From: Candidatus Gemmiger avistercoris
GTDB lineage: Bacteria > Bacillota > Clostridia > Oscillospirales > Ruminococcaceae
Length of the DNA stretch: 64,000 bases
Assembly: GCA_019116705.1 (NCBI GenBank)
Contig: DXBF01000009.1
Span: 1-64,000, forward strand
Reading direction: 5' to 3'
In this document: positions 34,961 through 43,027 of the stretch, piece by piece
Position numbering within the stretch: the stretch's first letter is position 1
Layout of the letters: each line of letters opens with the position of its first letter
Position numbers and translations under genes: made by a program
Notes under the pieces: model-generated
Database searches by the model: none
Told to the model about the DNA's origin: nothing
What the model saw: only the letters and a program-made list of their open reading frames with translations

Positions 34961-35888
34961 CGTTCTGATCCTTTTCTGTCTGTGCGGCCGCCGGGAGATT
35001 GCGGGCCGCTTCCTGAATCCGCTTGAATCTGTGGGATAGCCCCGCCTTGCTGACCGGCGGGTCGAATTTCTGGGCCAGTTTGGCCAGCGGCAGGTCCGGG
35101 TACTGCAAACGCAAACGGGCGGTCTGGCGCAACGGTTCCGGCAGGGCGGACAGCGCATCAGCCGCTTCCAGGCGTTCTATAGCCATCTGCACCTGCACCG
35201 CTGCCTGCACGCTCTTGCCCATATTGGCCGTTTCGCAGTTGGAAAGGCGGTTGGTCTTGTTGCGCATTTCGTTATAGAGCCGCTGGTCCATGATCCTCAT
35301 AGCCGCGCCGCCCGCGCCCATAAACGTCAGCAGGTCTTCGATGTGATCCGCTGCCCGGATATAAATGGTGTTGGCGCCTTTGCGCAGCGCACGATGCGGG
35401 TGGAAATCATGTTCCGCCAGCATGGCTTCCAACTGTTGGGACAGGTAATGCCTGGTAGACAAAAATTCCAGATTGTAGCTCTTTTCCGGGTCTGTCATCG
35501 TGCCGCAGCAGAGAAAGGCCGTAGCAATAAAAGCCTGCACGCACTTCTGGCATTTAAAAGGCTGCGGACGGATCCGCAGCGTTGTCTCCTTGCCGGTGTG
35601 GCCAAACAATTCCAGCAGTTTGCAGACTTCCTCCGGCTGCTTGACGCTGAATTCAAACACCGGCCCCGTGGGGCGGTCCTTGCGCAGGATCGCCCCCTGG
35701 ATGCCGCAGCGGCGGTACACCTTCTGGGCAAAGTTGGCCACGCCTTCGTTTTCCGTCTGCAAAACAACGCCACGATCGTCAAAATACTTGCCGAAACAGG
35801 CCACTGCGTATGCCGCCGCCGCGTTGCAGCAGGGTTTTGTGATCCTGTGGCGCAGGATCTCATTCTTGACTTCTTGTGAAAAACTCAA
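34953..35888 (-). CDS. whiA: WhiA family DNA-binding protein (DUF199), TTG start
   Basis: A 311-residue protein starting L/M-SFSQEVKNEI, with two LAGLIDADG-like halves (CNAAAAYAVACFGKYF; YLSQQLEAMLAEHDF) and a C-terminal helix-turn-helix (LPEPLRQTARLRLQYPDLPLAKLAQKFDPPVSKAGLSHRFKRI). WhiA proteins influence cell division and chromosome segregation. The only start that yields the conserved N-terminus is a TTG at 35888, with GGAGGGGGAAG upstream. It lies between rapZ and dnaE. Confidence 0.94.
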   Translation of the reverse strand: MSFSQEVKNEILRHRITKPCCNAAAAYAVACFGKYFDDRGVVLQTENEGVANFAQKVYRRCGIQGAILRKDRPTGPVFEFSVKQPEEVCKLLELFGHTGKETTLRIRPQPFKCQKCVQAFIATAFLCCGTMTDPEKSYNLEFLSTRHYLSQQLEAMLAEHDFHPHRALRKGANTIYIRAADHIEDLLTFMGAGGAAMRIMDQRLYNEMRNKTNRLSNCETANMGKSVQAAVQVQMAIERLEAADALSALPEPLRQTARLRLQYPDLPLAKLAQKFDPPVSKAGLSHRFKRIQEAARNLPAAAQTEKDQNDA

Positions 35889-35922
35889 CGATCTTCCCCC
35901 TCCGCGCAGCGGCAGGAAACTT

Positions 35923-36786
35923 TTACAGCGTCCGCTTCGCGTCCCGATGCTGTACGCTGGGGTCGTACCCCAGTTTTTGGCAAAACTCCCCGATCTTGCG
36001 GGCAAAGGTGATCGAGCGATGCTTGCCGCCCGTGCACCCCACCGCGATCATAAGCTGGCTTTTCCCTTCCTTTACGTACAACGGCAGCGCATACTCCAGC
36101 ATGTTCTCATACCGGCGCAGCAGTTCCCGTGACTCCGGCGCCGCCATCACGTAATCCACCACCGCCTGATCCATGCCGGTCAGGTTTTTCAGTTCCGGCA
36201 CATAAAAGGGGTTGGGCAGACAGCGTACATCCAATACCAGGTCGGCCTCCTGGGGCAGACCGTATTTGAACCCGAACGAAACGACCGTGAGCGCCATCGG
36301 GCTTTTGCCCTTGTCCAGAAACAGACCGCAGATCCGTTCTTTGTTCTGCGCCGCACTCAGCAGCGACGTGTCGATCACATACTTGGCCCGGCTGCGCAGC
36401 GGCCGCAGCAGCCGGCGTTCCCTCTCGATCGCTTCCTGGATCGGCACATGGTCCGTGACGGCGATCGGGTGCTGGCGGCGCGTCTCTTTATAACGGCGCT
36501 GGATGGTATCATTGCTGGCATCCAGAAACAGGATCTCATAATCCGTCTTTTTGGCGTCCAGATCCGCCAGCGCCTGTTCCAGCTGGTCGCTGTTGCGCAC
36601 ACCGCGCACATCCATCACGACTGCCACACGACTGAGCTGGTTTTCACCCTGGAGCGCAAAATCCACGATACGCGGCAGCAGCGCGATCGGGATATTATCA
36701 ATGCAGAAAAAACCGATGTCCTCCAACGCGTTGACCGCCATGGACTTGCCTGCGCCGGACAGCCCCGTCACAATGAGAAAATTCAT
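35923..36786 (-). CDS. rapZ: RapZ/YvcJ family nucleotide-binding protein
   Basis: The 287-residue protein has an N-terminal Walker A (GLSGAGKS, residues 8-15), DVRGVRNSD in the kinase-like half, and the C-terminal block TVVSFGFKYGLPQEADLVLDVRCLPNPFYVPELKNLTG and CTGGKHRSI. In Gram-positives YvcJ binds GTP and affects competence and cell-wall precursor balance; in enterobacteria RapZ controls GlmS through small RNAs. Neighbours murB and whiA are conserved in Firmicutes. Confidence 0.95.
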   Translation of the reverse strand: MNFLIVTGLSGAGKSMAVNALEDIGFFCIDNIPIALLPRIVDFALQGENQLSRVAVVMDVRGVRNSDQLEQALADLDAKKTDYEILFLDASNDTIQRRYKETRRQHPIAVTDHVPIQEAIERERRLLRPLRSRAKYVIDTSLLSAAQNKERICGLFLDKGKSPMALTVVSFGFKYGLPQEADLVLDVRCLPNPFYVPELKNLTGMDQAVVDYVMAAPESRELLRRYENMLEYALPLYVKEGKSQLMIAVGCTGGKHRSITFARKIGEFCQKLGYDPSVQHRDAKRTL

Positions 36787-36802
36787 CCCGCACCCCTCCT
36801 TT

Positions 36803-37729
36803 TCATTTTACTACACGGATCTCCCGTTCCAAAACGTACCCGGTTCTTTCCCGCACGATCCGCTTGACTTCTTCGGTCAGCGCCACCACGTCCGCGCAGG
36901 TCGCGCCGCCCCGATTAATGACAAAGCCGCAGTGTTTTTCACTGATCTGTGCGCCGCCCACAGAGAACCCGCGCAAACCGCATTTTTCGATCAAACTGCC
37001 GGCAAACGCCCCCTGCGGCCGCTTGAAAGTACTGCCGGCGCTCGGCCATTCCAACGGCTGTTTCTCATTGCGCCGCCGCAGAAACTCCTGCATGGCCTCA
37101 AGGATCTTGCCGCTGTCGCCCGCCCGAAGGCGGACCGTAGCAGAGAGGATGCACCAGGACGGATTCTTTTCAAAAATACTGGTGCGATACCCCATCTGCA
37201 AGTCGCGCACCGGCAGCGTCCGCAGTTCCAGCGCGTCATCCAGGAAGGCGACCTCCTGCAGCACATCCTTCATTTCCCCGCCATAGGCCCCGGCATCCAT
37301 ATAAACCGCCCCGCCTATGGTGCCCGGTATACCGCTGAAACATTCCAGGCCTGTCAGGCCGCGCTGCTGTGCTTCGGCGCAAAGGCGGCCCAGCGTCATG
37401 CCCGCCCCTGCCGTAACAAGGAATTCCTCCCCGTCCTGCACGACGGAGAGTTCTCCGGCCAGGCCGCGAAGGTCGATGACTGCACCGTCATAGCCCTCAT
37501 CAGCAAACAGCGTATTGGACCCATTGCCCAGAAAGTACGTCCGCACTGCATGGTTGCGGCAGCAGGCGAGCAGATTCCGCAGCTGCGCGGTATCCTGCGG
37601 CTGGCACCAAAAAGCGGCGGGGCCGCCGATCCGGAATGTGGTGTGCCCCGCCAACGGTTCCTGTGGCGTAAAGGGAACTGCGATCTTTGCAAGATCGTTT
37701 TGAAAAGCAGCTGCCTGTTGCTCCTGCAT
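36803..37729 (-). CDS. murB: UDP-N-acetylenolpyruvoylglucosamine reductase, MurB
   Basis: The 308-residue FAD enzyme has HTTFRIGGPA, FLGNGSNTLF (FAD loop), GLECFSGIPGTIGGAVYMDAGAYG, the active-site Ser in PSAGSTFKRP, and a C-terminal KHCGFVINRGGA with a catalytic Glu in the LTEEVKRIV region. It performs the second step of UDP-MurNAc synthesis. Type II-like layout without the type I insertion. The ATG at 37729 has GGGGAGGAACC upstream; an earlier TTG at 37774 only overlaps the glucokinase stop. Confidence 0.96.
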   Translation of the reverse strand: MQEQQAAAFQNDLAKIAVPFTPQEPLAGHTTFRIGGPAAFWCQPQDTAQLRNLLACCRNHAVRTYFLGNGSNTLFADEGYDGAVIDLRGLAGELSVVQDGEEFLVTAGAGMTLGRLCAEAQQRGLTGLECFSGIPGTIGGAVYMDAGAYGGEMKDVLQEVAFLDDALELRTLPVRDLQMGYRTSIFEKNPSWCILSATVRLRAGDSGKILEAMQEFLRRRNEKQPLEWPSAGSTFKRPQGAFAGSLIEKCGLRGFSVGGAQISEKHCGFVINRGGATCADVVALTEEVKRIVRERTGYVLEREIRVVK

Positions 37730-37770
37730 GGTTCCTCCCCCTGCGCACAGCCGAACGTGCGCGTTGTTGC

Positions 37771-38727
37771 TCAAATCGAACTTTCCAACGCCGCCGCGCC
37801 GATCACGCCCGCGTCGTTGCGCAGTTCGCAGGCGCGGATATCCGGCACACGGCCGCCGGTGATGTCGTGCGTCTCTTTCTGCACATAGGCGCGCACCGGC
37901 CCCAGCAGCGTCTCGCCCTGGTTGGAGACACCGCCGCCGATGCAGATCACTTCCGGTTCAAACGTATTGACCACATTGGCGATCCCACAGCCAACGTATT
38001 CCATCCAGTTCTCCACGACTTGTTTGGCGACCGCGTCCCCCCGGGCCATGGCGTCAAACGAGGTTTTTGCGTTGACATGGTCAATATCCGTTACCAACTT
38101 CCACATCAGCGTATCGCTGTGCTCCCGCATAGCGGCTCTGGTATCCTCGGTCAGCGCGCGGGAGGAAGCATACCGCTCCCAGCAGCCGCACCGGCCGCAG
38201 TTGCACTTGCGGCCGCCTTTGACGATGACCGTATGCCCCATTTCCCCCGCTGCGAAATTAAAACCACGGACGATTTTTCCGCCAAGGATGATACCGCTGC
38301 CGATGCCGGTCCCCAGCGTGATGACGACGGCGTCTTGATACCCTTTGGCGCCGCCCGCGATAAATTCGCCGAAAGCCGCCGCATTGGCGTCGTTCTCCAC
38401 ATACACCTTGCAGCCGAGGAGCTTCTCCATGTCCGGCCCCAGGTTCCAGTCGTAGTACCCGAAGTTGGTGTTATACCCTACAAACCCGGTGGTGAAGTTC
38501 ACGCTGCCCGGCGTACCGATGCCCACATAGCGGATCTCCGAAAAAGCGACGTGATTCTCTTTTGCCACCGCATGGCAAAGGTCCGCCAACGCTTTTTCCA
38601 GATCCACGGCAGGCCGCGGCAAGCGGGTCGCCCAGGTGATCTTCCCGATGATTTCATAGTTTTCGTTGACGAGGCCCGCCGTCATGGTGGTGCCGCCCAA
38701 ATCGACCCCGATGGTGTACTGGCTCAT
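37771..38727 (-). CDS. ROK-family glucokinase
   Basis: The 318-residue protein has the ROK pattern: N-terminal phosphate loop GVDLGGTTMTAGLV, VENDANAAAFGE with the catalytic Asp, GTGIGSGIIL, the HxxGE-type AGEMGHTVI and the zinc motif CNCGRCGCWE. It most likely phosphorylates glucose. It overlaps the PHP gene by four bases (ATGA) and has GGAGG upstream. Position inside the hprK-rapZ-whiA block is less usual for a sugar kinase and links it to carbon sensing. N-acylmannosamine or other hexose use cannot be excluded. Confidence 0.9.
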   Translation of the reverse strand: MSQYTIGVDLGGTTMTAGLVNENYEIIGKITWATRLPRPAVDLEKALADLCHAVAKENHVAFSEIRYVGIGTPGSVNFTTGFVGYNTNFGYYDWNLGPDMEKLLGCKVYVENDANAAAFGEFIAGGAKGYQDAVVITLGTGIGSGIILGGKIVRGFNFAAGEMGHTVIVKGGRKCNCGRCGCWERYASSRALTEDTRAAMREHSDTLMWKLVTDIDHVNAKTSFDAMARGDAVAKQVVENWMEYVGCGIANVVNTFEPEVICIGGGVSNQGETLLGPVRAYVQKETHDITGGRVPDIRACELRNDAGVIGAAALESSI

Positions 38728-39473
38728 ACTATGATTCCTCCTACATATTCTGCACAGCGCCGGCCGTGCAGTTTCAATTCATTCACCAGATTTTCCCGCG
38801 TTGCATTGACGATCAGTTCCTGCGGGAACTGCAGTTCTTCCAATATGCCAAACAGCGGCTGCAGCGCGTTCTGCATCTTCCAGGCGCTGTGTGCGTCGCT
38901 GTCTACTGCGATACGGCACCCGTTTTGCAGACAGGCTTCCAGCAGCGCACGCATATTGGGGATGCCGTCCCGGCGCACCTGAAACGAATTGGCGTTCAGT
39001 TCCACTACTTTATGATTGCGGGCAAACGCCTTGGTTACCAGTTCATAATCGTACCGATAGTTGCTCTGCTCCGAATGGCCGATACAGTCCACATACGGAT
39101 TTTCCGCAACGCTCAGCCACAGGCGGTTCGCCTCCCTGCGCGTGAGCAGGCCCGGGATGCAGGGACTATGGATGGATGCCACCACCCAATCCTGTTCCGA
39201 CAGCTGCCGCTGCGTCATATCCAGGCCGCCTTTTGTATCCATCACATTGACTTCCGCGCCGTACAGCATGGCCACGCCGTCTACTTCCCGGGGAAGAGAG
39301 CCCCAGTTGGAAAAATGCCAGCTGTGCGGGGCATCCGGCATGGCCGGAGCATGGTCTGTAATCGCCAGCGCACAATACCCCGCAGCCTTTGCCGCCGCGG
39401 CCATTTCATTCACCGTCTGATAAGCATGTGTGGCACACAGCGTATGCGTGTGCAGGTCTGCAATTATCTGCAT
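38724..39473 (-). CDS. PHP-domain phosphatase (YcdX-like)
   Basis: The 249-residue protein begins MQIIADLHTHTLCATHAYQ and has the four PHP metal motifs: DLHTHT, ITDHAP, the acidic AEVNV and SIHSP, with later GHSEQ, ELNANSF and DSDAHS. These trinuclear-zinc phosphatases act on small phosphate esters; exact substrate unknown. I chose the ATG at 39473 because the protein starts with the first metal motif there; an upstream TTG at 39515 overlaps the hprK stop but adds a non-conserved segment. The Shine-Dalgarno site is weak. Confidence 0.88.
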   Translation of the reverse strand: MQIIADLHTHTLCATHAYQTVNEMAAAAKAAGYCALAITDHAPAMPDAPHSWHFSNWGSLPREVDGVAMLYGAEVNVMDTKGGLDMTQRQLSEQDWVVASIHSPCIPGLLTRREANRLWLSVAENPYVDCIGHSEQSNYRYDYELVTKAFARNHKVVELNANSFQVRRDGIPNMRALLEACLQNGCRIAVDSDAHSAWKMQNALQPLFGILEELQFPQELIVNATRENLVNELKLHGRRCAEYVGGIIV

Positions 39474-39511
39474 AAATATGGACGTTTCTCTCTTTTTCTG
39501 TAAAATAAACC

Positions 39512-40444
39512 TCAAAGCGGGACGTCATCCTGCAGCCCCAGCTGCGTCAGCAATTCCTGGGCCGCGTTGTATCCCATTTCTTTGGTGCGGTTGTTGATCG
39601 CCGCCGTTTCCAGAATGACCGCCAGATTCCGCCCGGGCATGACCGGGATCACCATGCTGGGGATCTGAACGCCCAGAATGTCAAAATACTGGGTATCCAG
39701 CCCCGTGCGGTCGTAGTTTTTGCTCTTATCCCAGGGTTCAAACTGGACGACCAGTTCCACTTCCACGCTGTTGCGCACCGAACCGATGCCGAAGACGTGG
39801 GCCACATTGATGATGCCGATGCCCCGCAGTTCAATAAAGTGGCGGATGTTGGCCGGAGCCGTCCCCAGAATGCTGCGGTTGGAAATGCGGCGCAGTTCCA
39901 CCGCGTCGTCGGCGATCAACCGGTGGCCGCGCTTGACCAGTTCGATGGCCGTCTCGCTTTTCCCGACGCCGGAATCTCCGAGGATCAGGATGCCTTCGCC
40001 GTAAACTTCCACCAGAACGCCATGCCGTGTGATACGCGGCGCCAGTTCAGTATTGAGGGTGGTGATCAGGACGCCCATCAGCGTGGAAGTCATCTCACTG
40101 GACATCAGGATCGGCACCGCATACTGTTTGGCATACTGCATCATCTCGGACAGCGGCTGCATATTGCGCGTGAGGATCACCGCCGGCGGCTGGAAGGAAA
40201 ACAGCTTTTCCAGGCGCATATCGCGCAAGGACGAAGAAAGTTCCTCCAAGTAGGACATCTCGGTCAGTCCAATGATCTGGACGCGGGTATTGTCGAAGTT
40301 CTCATAGTAACCGGCCAGCAGAATGCCGGGGCGGTAGACTTCCCTCGCGGTGATCTGGACTTTTTCCAGTTCGCACGGGGTATACGCCACCGTAAGTTTT
40401 GCCTCTTCCGCCAGTTTTGCAAGGGATACAGAAAATTCAGACAC
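39512..40444 (-). CDS. hprK: HPr kinase/phosphorylase
   Basis: A 310-residue protein with an N-terminal regulatory domain, Walker A GDSGVGKSE (about residue 155), the HprK signature ELRGIGIINV, and a C-terminal catalytic loop VPVMPGRNLAVI-type (IPVMPGRNLAVILE). It phosphorylates Ser46 of HPr and so sets carbon catabolite repression through CcpA. The start is a GTG at 40444, nine bases after AAGGGG. First gene of the hprK-PHP-glucokinase-murB-rapZ-whiA-dnaE run. Confidence 0.96.
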   Translation of the reverse strand: MSEFSVSLAKLAEEAKLTVAYTPCELEKVQITAREVYRPGILLAGYYENFDNTRVQIIGLTEMSYLEELSSSLRDMRLEKLFSFQPPAVILTRNMQPLSEMMQYAKQYAVPILMSSEMTSTLMGVLITTLNTELAPRITRHGVLVEVYGEGILILGDSGVGKSETAIELVKRGHRLIADDAVELRRISNRSILGTAPANIRHFIELRGIGIINVAHVFGIGSVRNSVEVELVVQFEPWDKSKNYDRTGLDTQYFDILGVQIPSMVIPVMPGRNLAVILETAAINNRTKEMGYNAAQELLTQLGLQDDVPL

Positions 40445-40483
40445 AGCCAAACGCCCCTTCCCTAAACAGGATATTCTGACTTT

Positions 40484-40512
40484 ATTATACCGTACCGCCC
40501 AGTTTTTGTACA
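40484..40512 (-). promoter_or_regulatory. Promoter of hprK and downstream genes
   Basis: TGTACA (40507-40512) and a perfect TATAAT (40484-40489) on the minus strand with a 17-base spacer. Confidence 0.75.
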
Positions 40513-40534
40513 GAGGCATACCGGGGCTAAAACG

Positions 40535-40563
40535 AAAAAATACCTGCCGCAGAAAACGGCAGG
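40535..40563 (-). terminator. Terminator of the surface-glycan operon
   Basis: CCTGCCG pairs with CGGCAGG around a seven-base loop, followed by T residues on the minus strand, 13 bases after the acyltransferase stop. It separates the glycan operon from the hprK promoter. Confidence 0.88.
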
Positions 40564-40576
40564 CAGGTTCTTACTT

Positions 40577-41578
40577 TTACTGCGGGCGCAGTGCCGCGAT
40601 CCCCTTTTGAATGCGCCTGTGCAGCCACAGCAGCCCGACTGCTGCAGCCCAGGTGCCGCCAAGATAAATGAGGAACAAGAACAGCGTGTCGCGCCGTCCC
40701 AGCGCCGCCAGATCGAACCTTTCCACCATGCGCTGGATCAGTACATGGTGGACCAGGAACACAGCGTAGGAGATCTTTGCCAGATAAGCGCAGACTGCCT
40801 GCGGCCAGGGACGGTCCAGCAGGCGTGAAACGGCAGCCAACAGGGTGAACACCAGCAGGCTGAACAGGGCGCAGGTGATCTTGCCGTCCCGGCCGGAACA
40901 CAATACCGTCCCCGCCGCAGCTAGCACCGCCAGCCCCGCACGGGCCTTGCCGCCCAGTTTGAGGAACTGCATGCCGAACAAAAACTCCAGAAGGTGGATG
41001 GCCACCAGCTGGGCGTCCCACCCCGACAGATGCACCGGCAAACAGACCGCAAACGCTGCCGCCCAGGTACCTGCCGGACAGCGGCGCAGTCCCTGATTCA
41101 AAAGCGGGAACAGCAGATACAAAAACAGGATGCTGCCGAGGAACCATTCCCCCACGCAGGCAAAGTCCATCCCGACCCATCCGGCCGCCACCGCAAAGTT
41201 GTCCAGTCCCAGGACCGTGAGCAGCAGCGTCGGCGTTTTGGCCGCCGCATAGTACCCCGGCTTGCTCAAAAAGCGCAGGGAAAAACATACCGCCCACGCC
41301 AGCCAGAACAGCGGGTAGATCGCACGGGCGCGCTTTTTGTAAAACGTCCACGGCTTCTGTTCCGGCGGTACCGTCAGCGCCAGCGCCGCGCCGGAGACCA
41401 TAAAAAACAGAGAAGATCCAAAATCCCCCAGGTAGATCCCGAACGGGAGGGTGCTGGCAAACAGCTTATGGGGCAGCGTAAAATACCCTGTGACCGTCGC
41501 GTTGAAATGAATGACAAGGATCGCCGCCAGCGCTACCGCGCGCACAAAATCCAGATAGAACAAACGTTGCTTTTTGAT
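40577..41578 (-). CDS. Membrane acyltransferase (acyltransferase-3/OafA type), probable ATC start
   Basis: A protein of about 333 residues with ten or so membrane helices and the acyltransferase-3 opening FYLDFVRAVALAAILVIHF, then a GEWFLGSILFLYLLFPLL segment and a closing SYAVFLVHHVLI. Members acylate sugars of surface polysaccharides. The nearest standard codon is a TTG at 41563, 21 bases after GGGGGAGG and inside the conserved opening. An ATC at 41576-41578 lies six bases after GGGGGAGG and gives I/M-K-K-Q-R-L-F-Y-L-D, the usual family N-terminus. I favour that ATC. Last gene of the glycan operon. Confidence 0.85.
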   Translation of the reverse strand: MKKQRLFYLDFVRAVALAAILVIHFNATVTGYFTLPHKLFASTLPFGIYLGDFGSSLFFMVSGAALALTVPPEQKPWTFYKKRARAIYPLFWLAWAVCFSLRFLSKPGYYAAAKTPTLLLTVLGLDNFAVAAGWVGMDFACVGEWFLGSILFLYLLFPLLNQGLRRCPAGTWAAAFAVCLPVHLSGWDAQLVAIHLLEFLFGMQFLKLGGKARAGLAVLAAAGTVLCSGRDGKITCALFSLLVFTLLAAVSRLLDRPWPQAVCAYLAKISYAVFLVHHVLIQRMVERFDLAALGRRDTLFLFLIYLGGTWAAAVGLLWLHRRIQKGIAALRPQ

Positions 41579-41594
41579 ATGAAGCCTCCCCCTT

Positions 41595-43022
41595 TTACCG
41601 GCGCTCGAGTTTGTGCTTTACCAGCCGCCCCAGCTGTTTTGCCACCGCAAAGGGAGCTTCCGACGCAGCCTGATACACCCAAAGCTGCTCCGCACGCGCC
41701 GCCGCATGCGCCGCCGTCTCAAAAACAGCACTGTAAAAGCCATTCTTCTGTGCCCGCAGGGGCAGCCGCCAGCAGCAGTCCCCGCTTTGCAGATCCAGGT
41801 CCGCGCCGCGGAGCGCCGCCTCACGGACCAGCGCCCATCCGGCAACCGGCGCTTTCGGTGGGGTCAGGCCTGCCGGGACTTTTTCTTCTTCGGCCAGCCC
41901 CGGATATACCGCCCGCCACCGTCCCGCACACGCTCTGCCGGCCGGCGGCCAGGATGGCCAGGCCGGGCACAGCAGCCCCAGGCGGGGATTTTTTTCAAAC
42001 AGCGCGGCGGCGGCAGCCAGGTGTTTGTCCGCTTCCGCAGCGCTCTGTTCCAGATACCACGCCGCCGCCCCCTCGCACCGCAGCGGCGCAAAACGCAGCA
42101 GGCGCAGGCCCCTTCCCGCCAGATCCGGCGCGCCGCTTTCCTCCCCCGGCGCCAGAATGTAGTGCCAGGGCAGATTGCAGGCCAGATCAGCCAGCGGGTA
42201 GTCCTGCAAAAGCGAAGCCAGCAGCGCTTCCACAGGGTAGGCGGTTTCCCGGCAAAGGTACTCATACAATTCGCGGGAAGCCGTGCCGTCCGTGCGGCGC
42301 AGTTCATCGGCATACGGCGTAAAAAAGCTGCGCCGCTTGAAAAAGGGGCAGCCGCGTTTCTCGATCAGTTCCCGGGGGCACGCCATGATCGGGTTGAGAA
42401 AGACCTGTCTCAAATCGTCCGTCTGAACGTAGCTGTCCCAACGGAAGCCCTTCTCTGCAAAGTATTCGGTAAAGCGCGTTTCATGGCAGGTGACGGATTC
42501 TTCATAGCTGCGGGGCAGCCGCATCTGCCGCCAGTAGTCCCAGAACGCAGGGTCGCGAAGCAGGCGGCCCCGCACTGCCAGAAAGTGGGATTGCAGGTGC
42601 TCAGGCACCCGCCCGCCGAAACGGCGGCTGCGCATGGCATAATGCCGCGTAAGCCCCCAAAAGTCCAGTTCCGGGCGCTTGGCCATCGTCTCAAACATAC
42701 GCCGGAGCGGTTCATCCCGGCCGCCGGACACCGGCCCCGCCAGCGTAAAGTTCATCAGGACCAGTTCGTCAAAGCCGCAGACCGTCTCCTGCCCGCAGTG
42801 CAGCAGTGCATCCCGGTAGGCCCCCACGTCGAAGCCGGTATTCTCCCGCTCCAGCAGTTCCGCCCCGGTCCCTTCCACCCAGGCCCGTTCCTCCGGCCCC
42901 AACGCACCGTTGGTCACGAACAGCAGCTGCGCGAAGGGGCGCATCGACTGCACCGCCAACCGGCAGGGCTGGTCGATACGCCCCCGGGCGTCATAATGAA
43001 AATAGACGGCGAGCCGCTTCAT
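41595..43022 (-). CDS. Rhamnan-synthesis F (RgpF)-like protein, short paralogue
   Basis: A 475-residue cytoplasmic protein starting MKRLAVYFHYDARG. Its first 240 residues follow the long paralogue at 43028 motif by motif (ENTGFDVGAYRDAL; FDELVLMNFTLAGPV; LQSHFLAVR; CPFFKRRSF), which is the RgpF family pattern. After about residue 300 it loses similarity to the second RgpF half and becomes Ala/Leu-rich with a small FEKNPRLGLLCPAWPSW motif. Likely involved in building or modifying a rhamnose-type surface glycan. The ATG at 43022 has GAGGAT upstream. Confidence 0.75.
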   Translation of the reverse strand: MKRLAVYFHYDARGRIDQPCRLAVQSMRPFAQLLFVTNGALGPEERAWVEGTGAELLERENTGFDVGAYRDALLHCGQETVCGFDELVLMNFTLAGPVSGGRDEPLRRMFETMAKRPELDFWGLTRHYAMRSRRFGGRVPEHLQSHFLAVRGRLLRDPAFWDYWRQMRLPRSYEESVTCHETRFTEYFAEKGFRWDSYVQTDDLRQVFLNPIMACPRELIEKRGCPFFKRRSFFTPYADELRRTDGTASRELYEYLCRETAYPVEALLASLLQDYPLADLACNLPWHYILAPGEESGAPDLAGRGLRLLRFAPLRCEGAAAWYLEQSAAEADKHLAAAAALFEKNPRLGLLCPAWPSWPPAGRACAGRWRAVYPGLAEEEKVPAGLTPPKAPVAGWALVREAALRGADLDLQSGDCCWRLPLRAQKNGFYSAVFETAAHAAARAEQLWVYQAASEAPFAVAKQLGRLVKHKLERR

Positions 43023-43027
43023 GGCGG

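Noticed and set aside
32630..35026. 798-codon plus-strand frame opposite dnaE
   Set aside because: Antisense shadow of dnaE; no motifs and no start signal.
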